Positions 23,466 through 33,031 of a DNA stretch of 64,000 nucleotides are shown in pieces. Each line of letters opens with the position of its first letter. Within the stretch, counting starts at the first letter, position 1. A program made the translations under genes and the position numbers. The stretch comes from Siphonodentalium dalli (lineage: Eukaryota > Mollusca > Scaphopoda > Gadilida > Siphonodentaliidae): NCBI GenBank assembly GCA_032622095.1, contig CP136069.1:30384342-30448341 (forward strand), written 5' to 3'. The notes below the pieces were generated by a model. That model ran no database searches. It was not told the origin of the DNA and was given only the letters and a program-made list of their open reading frames with translations.

Positions 23466-23659
23466 TACAGTAATGCCCTAAATAATCGACTCCTTAACCA
23501 CAGCAGAATTGTTAGTAACTTTTCAGGATTTAGTCGAAAATATGGCATGTTGCCATTCATTGAAAAGCTCATTGAACAGCTCTCAGCGAGAGCTTTCCAA
23601 AGAATGGCAACAAGCCATATTTCCGACTACATCCTGAAAAATTACCCATAATTACTGTA
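23466..23659. mobile_element. Family A MITE with deletion near right end
   Basis: The left arm is complete. A small duplication in the centre repeats 'agctc', and the right arm jumps from 'acccataatt' directly to 'actgta'. Confidence 0.8.
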
Positions 23660-23799
23660 CAAGTGTGGAATGCAACTGATAATGATGTGCAATGATTTTG
23701 GAATTGTAAGACAAACTGCATATCAACTTATAATTAAAATATGTCCGATTAATAGTATAGAAATAAACTGAAATTATTGATATGATATAAGATATTTAT

Positions 23800-24125
23800 A
23801 GTAAATGTGGTATGTACCTGAGAAGAATATTCCAAATAAATGCCAAAAATATCCATACTTCCATATATTTAAATCCCAAACAAGAGCATTGCTATGGTGT
23901 AACAAAATGTACCAGTGGTAATTACAACAAAGGGCCATAACTCTGATGAAAATTAGCAAGCGGAACCCAAATTCAAACTTGACCTAAATTTTGGGCTATC
24001 AGTAAACCCACATACCAAAATTTCATTTCATTCGGTGCACACTTACTGAAGTTATCATCCGGAAACCAAAAGCGAACAGACGGACATCCAGACCAATAAC
24101 ATAATAGTTCCCGCTTTTATAAATG
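23800..24125. repeat. Bivalve-type dispersed repeat with 'gacggaca' tail
   Basis: 'aaagggccataactctgatg' is followed by 'atttcatttcattcggtgca', 'gttatcatccggaaaccaaa' and the tail 'cagacggacatccagacc'. Block order matches 5300-5515, and this copy preserves a longer 3' end. Confidence 0.6.
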
Positions 24126-24177
24126 GGCAAATAGAAAGCACCAATTTACACCTGGGTTTACCTGCGCTCGCTGACTC

Positions 24178-24707
24178 TTTCTATACTAGATCATGCCATG
24201 AATCTCTACTATATGGCTAACGCCCGTAGAGATCATATTGCACCAGTACAAAACCTTGGAACTTTTTGAAGTTTTGACAAGGAACCTTTAAATATAAAGT
24301 CGAAAAAATAACACGGGGAATATATTTATTAATGATTATCTGTTCCTTGATGAGTACTTCACTATATGTGAAGGACCCAACTCGAAATTGCAAATTTTTC
24401 TGTGACTTTTGTGAGCCGATATCGCAATAAACATTGAATTAATTACCCAGGAAAAGTTCCATAATTGTAAAAAACGCAAAGCAAAATCGCTCACAAAGTC
24501 ACTTAAAACGTGAAATATCGAGTTGGGTCCTTCACCTACAGTGAAGTACATTATTAACAAAGAAATAGTTTCCCCGTGTTATTTTTTCGACTTTATAAGG
24601 TTCCCTGTCAAAACTTCAAAAAGTTCCCAGGTTTTGTACCGGTGGAATATGATCTCTACGGGCGGCAGCCACAGTAGAGATTCATGGCATGATCTATTTC
24701 TATACTA
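24178..24707. mobile_element. Large foldback element of about 508 bp with 11-bp flanking repeat
   Basis: The outer arms 'gatcatgccatgaatctcta' and the inverse enclose further inverted pairs ('caaaaccttggaactttttg', 'ggacccaactcgaaat'), so most of the element folds on itself. The sequence TTTCTATACTA lies on both sides (24178-24188 and 24697-24707), consistent with an 11-bp target duplication in family F sequence. Long duplications plus long arms recall Mutator-type foldbacks; that is inference. Confidence 0.7.
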
Positions 24708-24956
24708 AATACTCATTGATGAGTTGTTCCTGTAGGATTTGTTCAGATAATAAGTTCAACAAATGACCATTAAAGTTGTTTGTTGAACTTATTATCTGAA
24801 CATTTCCCTGGAATAAATCTATAGGATTCCTGCTGTACTTGTATTATCTGTCGTCTGCTTATTTTTCCTGAAAACCCCTCCAAATGAATAATAGACCACT
24901 CCAAAGTATACTTTTACAATTGAATGGGAGAATCCACTTAGTAAAGAAAGGGTTAA
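24697..24956. mobile_element. Family F TTAA MITE
   Basis: It runs from 'tttctatactaaatactcat' to '..cacttagtaaagaaagggttaa'. The centre is palindromic ('gttcagataataagttcaac' and its inverse). The left end abuts the foldback element at 24178. Confidence 0.72.
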
Positions 24957-24995
24957 AATGTAAGTCTGGTATGTGAAATCAAGGCCAATAATTTA

Positions 24996-25257
24996 TTAAC
25001 CCATTCATGACTGAAGCTTCCTGAAATTTGGCGAAAACCCTGTGCCAATGCATTCTCTTATATATGCGAGTCACCAATAGACCGCCTCGAATATATAATA
25101 GAATGCATTGCCTAACAATATTTACCTTGACCTTGTAATCCAGTACATTCTCTTATATATGTGAGGCTCCCTATGGGAGACTCGCATATATAAGAGAATG
25201 CACTGGCACATGATCTGTAATGCTGCACCAGCGCAGCTCCCATCATGAAAGTGTTAA
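24996..25257. mobile_element. Family B-double-prime TTAA MITE
   Basis: Ends are TTAACCCATTCATGACTGAAG and ..CTCCCATCATGAAAGTGTTAA. Two hairpin modules are joined by 'ttaccttgaccttgtaatcc'. The first hairpin is decayed and the second is nearly perfect. Confidence 0.85.
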
Positions 25258-25639
25258 GAATGCATGCATATCGACCTGTACTTTAAATATTTTCAAAGAA
25301 TATAGGGAATATATCAAAATAAAATAAATTCGTCATCACAAGAGTGAAAAGCGTGCATGGTATATACCTGACAGAAGTATTCCAAGAAATCGCCAAATAT
25401 CCATACTTTAATCCAAAATCCAGCAGTATATTTTACCTGAGCTCATTGATATAAGAGTAGCAGTCTATGTCTAACGGAGTGCTGCTTTGTATATAAAGTG
25501 TGGAATGCGGCTGAGAATGGCTGGGAATCATTTTAGAAGCATGTTTATGTTAAGCCAGCAGGATGCTTTTTACACAGGGAGGTTTATAGTCTGTCTGTCA
25601 GGAAGAATCTCTCTGATATCTACATTAATTAGAGGAAAG

Positions 25640-25960
25640 ACAGCCAGATATAAAGGTGTAGACGCAATCATGAGCATTGAATACCGACACATTAACCCCT
25701 CAATTATAAGTCAGAGAATCAAAATTATCTATGTTTCAAACAGATATAAAGGTGTGCATGTACTCATAAACATTGAATACTGTCACATTTACCCCCTCAA
25801 TTATCTAAAACACGGGTTAATACGTCAGTGTCAACTTACTTTCAAGGTTATCTATGTTTCAAACAGATATATAGGTGCGCACATACTCATAAACATTGAA
25901 TACTGACACATTTACCCCTCAATTATCTAAATGACATGTTAATAATTCAGTGAATCAAGG
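25640..25960 (+). repeat. Three tandem units of about 95-125 bp
   Basis: 'cagatataaaggtgt' starts units at about 25647, 25741 and 25864 (the last as 'agatatataggtgc'). Each unit contains 'aacattgaatac' and 'cccctcaattat'. The plus-strand open frame from 25487 is a translation through these units. Confidence 0.75.
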
Positions 25961-26270
25961 TTTGGTTCGAAAAGGTAGTGTATCGGTTTTGGAGCGAAAT
26001 CACTTTTTTGCGGAATCAAATTCTACGGGTCTTAATACATCAGAAAAATTGCTTCAGCACCCAATTATCGAATAAGAAAGTGCCTTTTTTGTCATGTGAA
26101 AATATGTCTGTTTATTCATTGGTATATTTCTTAATTCTAAAGGGTTCTTTATGTTATACACCTTTCCAAACTGATGTCACTGTATAAATTCGCGATTTTC
26201 TCAGTTCGTGTATAACATTGCACAGTATAAAGAAGGGAGGGAGTTGAGGAGCGTTATTCACAGGATTTCG
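25961..26270. other. Spacer, nothing recognised
   Basis: No recognised coding or repeat signal. Confidence 0.4.
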
Positions 26271-26660
26271 TTAACCCTTTACCCAACAGAATGGCCCTGT
26301 GCCAATGCATTCTCTTATATATGCGAGTCGACCATAGGTCGCCTCGCATATATAAGAGAATGCATTGGCTTAACACATTAAAAATTATAAAATTGTTAAA
26401 GAATGTAAGAAAAAATGGTAAAAAAAGATTTTTTTTAGGCCAATGCATTCTCTTATATATGCGAGGCGACCTATGGTCGACTCGCATATATAAGAGAATG
26501 CATTGGCACAGGGCATAACTGTAACTATCACAATGTGGTCAAGGAGCCGGTTCCAATGATATCCATATTTGTATGGTTTTATTGAGACAGACCGAAGATA
26601 TTTTAGGCTGTTGAAGCTTTATTTGGCCGGTTTTGGCCGGTTTGTTGGGTAAAGGGTTAA
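26271..26660 (+). mobile_element. Family B TTAA element, full length
   Basis: 390 bp with TTAA at both ends. The AT-rich spacer between hairpins is shortened by about 10 bp relative to the copies at 35.4 and 50.2 kb. Confidence 0.92.
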
Positions 26661-27139
26661 CAGTTGAGTTATTGGGGTGTACCTAAAATACTCAGCAGAT
26701 TTCCCCTTCAGTTGAACTCATTCACAACGAAGATAGTAAGCTGTAGGTTGTGCAATTGACAAGTAATCTATGGGTTACATGTATATATATGGGTTACATG
26801 TATATCACAATACAGGGAGGGCAAATCATGCCATGCCCATTTCTTGCAGTTTCTCTCTATTATAATAAATATATTATGTTGCATAATATTAACTGTTGTT
26901 TAAATGACTTGTAAATGAATTCTGCTATAACAAAGTACAATGGGGGGACAATATTTGATGACCTCCACCCCAGCTCAGCAGTTCAAAATCCTGTTCAGCA
27001 GTTCAGATTCTCCCTAATGCAGTTTTACTCAATTAGAATAAAGATAGTCAGTGTGGGTTGTGAAAATGACTCCTAGTCAGTGGGTTATAACCCCAAATAC
27101 AGTGAGGGGACACCACTTTGACCGACCTCCACCGACAGT
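26661..27139. other. Spacer with a minor duplication
   Basis: Only a local duplication of 'tgggttacatgtatat' (about 26771-26808) was noticed. Confidence 0.4.
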
Positions 27140-27300
27140 GGCATGTGGCAGGAGAATCCCTGATGTTCATCGAGGCCAGTCCATGAGCACGGAGAATCCA
27201 GGATGTCTCCTCGCGGGGCTGTTCGGTGAGCACGGAGAATCCCAGATGTCTCCTAGAGGCCGGTCCAAGAATCCCAGATGTCTCTTCGAGGCTAGTTTAA
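27140..27300 (+). repeat. Minisatellite, about 45-bp units, block 1
   Basis: Three to four units of the type 'gagcacggagaatccca' and 'gatgtctcctcgaggcc' are present. The same unit occurs in block 2 at 28880-29130. The open frames reading through it show no domain. Confidence 0.75.
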
Positions 27301-28256
27301 TATATGCCTGGGAATTGAAAAAATAGGAACCGGGAATGAAACCCTTCAGAACTGGGAACCGGGTCTGTTCCCGGAAAATGTATGCACAAATTATATAAGA
27401 ATTATGCGCAATTTGGCTAGTTTAGGTGACAGGCATCATAATAATGATAATTTAGATTAACTAAAAGATATTCCAAATTGTTATTTTTGATCTCCTCATG
27501 AATGGGCCACATAATAAATTTAATGGTATACAATGAAACATAACACAAGTTGGAAAACATAACACCATATATTCTCGACTTCCAGAACTTCAAACAAAAT
27601 GACAAAATGTTGCTGACATTGCGAACTTCTCGTGGCATATCTCGAATCTTGTCTTCGTATGTTAACTTAAGAGAAAACAAAAGAAAAAGTCTATATATAG
27701 TTCCATGAAATTTGTGTGTTAATTTCTAATACTGTTTAGTGTCCTGATTTCTTCATTTTATTGGGAGTTGGACAAAGTCTTGATACGTAGTCATTCAGAG
27801 CAAAACCAAGTCCCTCAGTGACTTGTCAGTCTAGTAGCCAGTGTGCTGAGCATTATATATACGTTGCGTAACTTGCATTATACCAGAAGCTCGAAATGTC
27901 TGGCATAATATTCTATTTTAGTTTCTAACTGGAATCTACACTGACATTCACAAGACTTACAAGTTCTCAACTTGCACAAAACGATTTTCTCTCATGGAAA
28001 TTAGAATACGACATCAGCAGAATGCACGTGCAGCAAGGTCTATTCACGGCATAATGTACACTGCCCATTCAAGCAACTGCGTAGGAGTACCACATGCACA
28101 GTCGGTGCATTTTTCGCTAAGAATAGCCTGAAATTGCTGATTAAGCATAACCGCGATTGATAATTTGATACACGTTGCAAAAGTCTTGTTTCCCAAAAAA
28201 AGGTGCATGCCACTACATTGTGACCCGTGTCATGAGGTCATGGCTGTACATGGGTC
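27301..28256. other. Spacer between minisatellite blocks
   Basis: It opens with a 'gggaaccgggtctgttcccgg' inverted motif resembling one just before block 2 (about 28855-28880). Otherwise nothing was recognised. Confidence 0.4.
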
Positions 28257-28640
28257 ACTGTCTTGTTTGGCAAGATAGTGGATGGACTGGTCCCAGCTAT
28301 CGACACCAAAGGACTCTTGAGACCTAAACATCAAAGTGGGAGAAAAATCAAGGCCAAAAAATTTGACGGCTTCACTGCAAATAACTTTGTGCAAAGCCTA
28401 GAGTGTATAAACTCTAAACCATACGAAATTATTAAGGCTGATCGTGCAGAATTCCGAAATTCCTACTTTCCACGGACTATTCTTGACTGGAACCATCTTG
28501 AAGAGGATTATATGCGCTCTCTACTTCCATCAGAGGACGAACCAACATCTAACACCACGTCATAGTCTCATCCCGTGTGCTAATACATCCGACAGGATCC
28601 TGCACTGAAACCACATACAGATACAGATACAGAACAAACC
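28257..28640 (+). pseudogene. 5'-truncated LINE reverse-transcriptase C-terminus
   Basis: The frame from about 28263 to 28565 encodes a stretch that fits the thumb and C-terminal end of non-LTR retrotransposon reverse transcriptases. It begins 'FGKIVDGLVPAID', has a basic middle region with 'RPKHQSG', and ends in the hallmark 'FRNSYFPRTILDWNHLEED' before an acidic tail and stop. The catalytic reverse-transcriptase motifs and endonuclease are absent, as expected for 5' truncation on insertion. Past the stop, a 'cagatacagatacagata' tail near 28615 may be the element's 3' repeat. The clade (CR1, Jockey or RTE type) cannot be settled from this piece. Recognition is by pattern memory, not a search. 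Confidence 0.75.
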
Positions 28641-28879
28641 TTAAGTCATTAACCCTTAGATGATAGCATGGTCAATTCTACTCACACTTTATGTAGTATT
28701 ATTTGCAGATATATAACATATATAATGCACTGTGGATGAATTAAACAAAATTATGTGCCATTGGTGTTCACTGATGTATGATATACAAAGTGTTAACAAT
28801 GCACCTCATTCCTTGTTCCTACAAATCATATTCATGGGAATGAGTATGGGAAATGGGAACCGGGATATTCCAGTTCCCG

Positions 28880-29130
28880 GAATTAAACTCTACTCGAGGC
28901 CGGTACATGAGCACCGAGAATCTCAAATGTCCCCTTGAGGCCAGTCTGTGAGCACCGAGAATCAGACAATATCTCCTCGAGGCCAGTCCGTCGGCATGGA
29001 GAATCCCCAATGTCTCCTCGAGGCCTGTCCATGAGCATTGAGAATACCTGATGTCTCCTCGAGGTCGGTCCGTAAGCATGGAGAATCCCCGATATCTCCT
29101 CAAGGCTGGTCTGTGAGCACCGAGAACAAG
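28880..29130 (+). repeat. Minisatellite, about 45-bp units, block 2
   Basis: Five to six units of 'gagcaccgagaatc' with 'tgtctcctcgaggccagtcc'. The block is homologous to that at 27140-27300. The minus-strand open frames here are repetitive translations. Confidence 0.8.
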
Positions 29131-29452
29131 AGTGAAGGTTTATGCTCCAAATCACAAAGCTTTCATGAACCAAAGGTCTCAGACTACGAGTATGGATGCT
29201 CAATTCTTTGGCTATCTTAAAACCCAATATGAAGGAATAACAAATTGATTTTGATTGGCCGTGGCCATACACTGAAATAACAAATTGATTTTGATTGGTT
29301 CTGACAGTCTGGCTATCAGGGGTGTCCTAGCAGAAGATCGTATCAATTCTGCTTGATTGATCAATTATATTTGTGCGAGTGATCCGTTGGAAACTAATCT
29401 CGCAGGCATCAACTTTAGTGGACCCACACTGCTATGGCCTAACCCTATATAT

Positions 29453-30276
29453 ACTATGTATACACCCATCAGTAAGCCCGGGGGGGCTCGTGCACGTTTT
29501 TGCTCAAAAAGTGGGTACTGGGCTTACTCACGAGGACCCCCCCCCCCCCTGTGCAAATAATTCAGTTAGCTTTCAGGTGCCAACCTACCATCATATTTTA
29601 TACCAATACCATACTTTTGTATAGAATAAAGATAATAATGTATTTTATTTATATTATTAAGATAAAATCACATGATACTAACCAGAAACAGTGATAGACA
29701 GATACATTTGGAATCAATTTGAATAAGGTTGTAAATTTTTGGATTAATTTGCAAGCACAATAGCGTTGTATGAGTTCACAAGTTAATTTAGTGACATTAA
29801 TGGCTAATTCTTATAAAAACACAGAAGTGAGATGAAGATGAACATACATCACTCTTCTGCATTATCAAAGGATCCTACAAAAACACCAAGTGATTACATG
29901 TACTTCACATCTCATTGGATTTACTGATTTTACTCTGATAGAGGTGTGAACAATAAGTGACACATCCTTTGATTTTATTGATTTGACACCTCTTTGTTTG
30001 ATCCAACAACTAAGAATATAATAAATATATATAAATTCACAACAATATTAACACACAGGTGTATACTATTATGCATCTTTATTTTTTAAGAAAAACAACT
30101 GATAAAAATAATAAAAGCACAGATGTGCTTGGGTACTTCTCCTATTCTTCACTTTCCAAATGTTCAAAAATGGGGGTGGGCTTATCTACGAGGACCACCC
30201 CATGTTTTATTTAGGGTAAAAAACCCAGACTGGGCTTATCTTCGAGGATGGGCTTACTGACGGGTGTTTACAGTAC
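29453..30276. mobile_element. DNA element with 'acacccrtcagtaagccc' terminal repeats
   Basis: The left end 'tgtatacacccatcagtaag' and the right end '..cttactgacgggtgtttaca' are inverted. Inside, 'gggcttactcacgaggaccc' and 'gggcttatctacgaggacca' form further related pairs. A poly-C run lies at about 29538-29550. It has no coding capacity and its ends are approximate. Confidence 0.6.
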
Positions 30277-30500
30277 TAAATACTCATTGATGAGTAGTTC
30301 CCTTAGGAAATGTTCAGATAATAAGTTCAACTAACGACATGCAGGTTGTATTTATTATCTGAACATTTCCCACCAATGAATATGAATCATTCTGCTCTTG
30401 TATTATCTGTGTTTCTGTCTGTCGGCTGCTTTTATCACCTGAACAACCCTCCAAATGAATAATAGTCAGTTCCGATGTATATTCTTGCTGTTTAGCCTGT
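30276..30500. mobile_element. Family F MITE, end-truncated
   Basis: 'tactaaatactcattgatga' through 'gaaatgttcagataataagt' to 'ccaaatgaataatagtcagt'. The left TTAACCC part is replaced by the element at 29453-30276. Confidence 0.62.
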
Positions 30501-30544
30501 ACAGATTGAAAACCGCCTGACACTGTTCAACTTTAATGTGTAAT

Positions 30545-30915
30545 TAAAGACATATTATGGACTTGTTCGGGTGCGTGAAACTGATTAGTTGGTATTCAGG
30601 CGCTATACCAACTGAGTGAATGTAGCATTCCACTAACATCGCCGGAAATCTCAAGCAAATTGACCGTACCACTCCATAGAAAACATCATCTGAACTAAAT
30701 TGTAAATATTTACTTCTCGATTTGGGATGCAATTATTGAAGATAAACTAATGAAAATTATCTCACCAACGAGAGTCACTGCATTTACTTAATATATCAGA
30801 ATGACTGTGTTATAATAATGTTGTCAATTTGGATATACTATTTGTAAAAAATAACTAATTTTAGCAAGATTATTCTACATTTCTATTTGATCACCTTACC
30901 GGAGTGTTTCACATA
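30545..30915 (+). repeat. Family H dispersed repeat, copy 2
   Basis: Colinear with 15181-15570 from 'aaagacatattatggacttg' to 'gatcaccttaccggagtgtt', with scattered substitutions and small gaps. Confidence 0.75.
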
Positions 30916-31732
30916 ACGTTAAATGTATGGTGGATAATGATGAGAATAGTATTTTATGTACCAGGTACAACTTTGTTTATCTAGTATGGTAGTTTTCATT
31001 GTTAGTGTTATTTTTGTTTACACAATAAGACGAAATGCAAGCAAGCAACTTACAGAGGGATTTAAATGGGCATTTATTCTTAGTGTAAATAAAAAGAAAT
31101 GGATGTTGATTTTGTTGCATTCCATGGAGTACAAAATCAGCATCCATTTATTCAATATTCCACCACATTGGTTGTGGCAGTAACTAACTATACTCCAGCC
31201 CCAATAGTCTGCTGATGCTTCAAGTACAAAGTAAGATGTAGGCCATCTAAACCTGGCTATCATTAAGAGTGCAAGCAACTGAACAGCACTGATCTTTCAC
31301 TGAACAGAATTGCATTAAAGTCTCCAAAATGTACTCCAAAATGTACTCCAAATGCCATAAACGTAAGCAAATAAAACTGATCGATTTAAAATTTCAATAT
31401 CCTGTAACAATACATAGCATGTAAAATGGCTTTGTTAGAAAATCCTCATACTTCATATAGCCATAATGCAGAATGGCATTTAAAAGCCCTTTGGCAGCCT
31501 TCAAGGGGATATTACAGGCTGCAATTCAATTATCGAGCATCGACTGGTTTCCCTGAAAGCCCTCCATGCGGCTATTCAATGTCAGGCGTGGACGCCAAGG
31601 TAAACTTGCTACTGGATGTCTATTGTCTGCTACCTGCTTACTCCAATACAGCAACATGAAGTAGAATTAACCATTGATTTCTATAAGCACGGTATACCTG
31701 AGTGTGCAAATACACATCTATAGACATCTGAG
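30916..31732. other. Spacer with one small hairpin
   Basis: An inverted pair 'aaatggatgttgattttgt' and 'acaaaatcagcatccattt' spans 31099-31151. The open frame at 31426-31659 has no recognisable domain. Confidence 0.4.
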
Positions 31733-32400
31733 TTTCCATCCAATTAATTTCCTGCACAGAATAACAATATTTATCGATATATTTATTCAGTTTTTGAACG
31801 ATACTCTAAAATCCTGCAGTTTCCAGATTACTTGACCCAAGAGAAATAAAAATTTCCATTAAATTCAATTGAATCCACTCCATACCATGTACAGTAATGC
31901 CCTAAATAATCGACTCCTTAACCACAGCAGAATTATGGGTCACTGTTCAGGATTTAGTCAGAAATATGGCTTGTTGCCATTCATTGGAAAGCTCTCAGTG
32001 AGAGGTTTCCGATGGATGGCAACAAGCCATATTTCCGACTAAATCCTGAAAAGTTACCCATAATTCTGCTGAGGTTATGGAGTCGATTATTTAGGGCATT
32101 ACTGTATAAATATTTGTCCCTTCATAAATCTGTAACTTTGAATAATATTGACTATAAATACTGTTTTAATTTCCTTCACAAATGAAATTATTGAGTTTTT
32201 GAACCATTATTCCATGTAAAAGGTTTAATATATACAGAGATCAGAATTCCCATCCAACTAATATTTTTCACATGACAAGAATATTAATTGAATTTTATAT
32301 ATTATTCAGTTTTCAAATGATATGCTACATAAAACCCTGCATTCAGTTTACATGAGACCCAAGAGAAATCAGAATTTCCATCCTTACAATTTACACTAAT
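31733..32400. repeat. Degenerate array interrupted by family A
   Basis: Loose units of about 130-150 bp contain 'tttccatccaa', 'ttattcagtttt' and 'gacccaagagaaat'. The palindrome at 31890-32106 interrupts it, and another family A element begins at its right edge. Confidence 0.55.
31890..32106. mobile_element. Family A MITE
   Basis: Full length, TA-flanked. Its left flank (31848-31891, 'ttccattaaattcaattgaa') is found inverted next to the half copy at 43767-43874. Confidence 0.87.
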
Positions 32401-32626
32401 GCCCTAAATAATCGACTCCTTCACCACAGCAGAATTATGGGTAACTTTTCAGGATTTAGTCGGAAATATGGCTTGCTGCCAAAATATGGCTTGTTGCCAT
32501 TCATCGGAAAGCTCTCACTGAGAGGGTGAGTGACTACACGGGGGTCCACTAAGTGGTAACATATCTTAGAACTAATGAGATGGTGAATGACTATACACTG
32601 AGTCGATTATTTAGGGCATTACTGTA
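32392..32626. mobile_element. Rearranged family A copy
   Basis: The left arm contains a 15-bp internal duplication around 'atatggcttg'. Most of the right arm is replaced by foreign sequence at about 32525-32598 ('ggtgagtgactacacggggg'), and the outer right end returns as 'gtcgattatttagggcatta'. Confidence 0.78.
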
Positions 32627-32878
32627 TGTCGAAAGTGATTACTGCATGTAATTTTCGCTAGTTTTCACAAACCGGTAATACCTTCTATGTGTCTACATCA
32701 AACTGTCATCAAACAGTTAACCAACCGCAGTTAAAAAATGGCAGTCAGAAAATATAATGTTCTGCAAATTTTTCATTTGCAGAACATTCATGAGGCAGGT
32801 AAAAGGAATTTGTTTGCAATAAGGTAATTATAAATATGTTGTTACAGTTAATCCTCAATGCTATGCAATATTCAATAC

Positions 32879-33003
32879 TCAGCAGAATGAGGTTCCCAGA
32901 GGGTAAATTTGGTGATGCTAGCCCGCTATGCGGGGTAGCATCACTAAATTCACCCTCTGGGGACCTCATTCTGCAAATGACAGACACCCTATTTCAAGGC
33001 TTG
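32879..33003. mobile_element. Family C, single hairpin with right terminus
   Basis: One hairpin of about 100 bp is followed by 'caaatgacagacaccctatt' and the terminus 'tcaaggcttg'. The left half of the element is absent. Confidence 0.75.
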
Positions 33004-33031
33004 GCAATATTACTGGTGACATTGTACACCA

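Noticed and set aside
25487-25906. 139-codon plus-strand open frame as a gene
   Set aside because: It is mostly a translation of three tandem units, with no recognisable domain.
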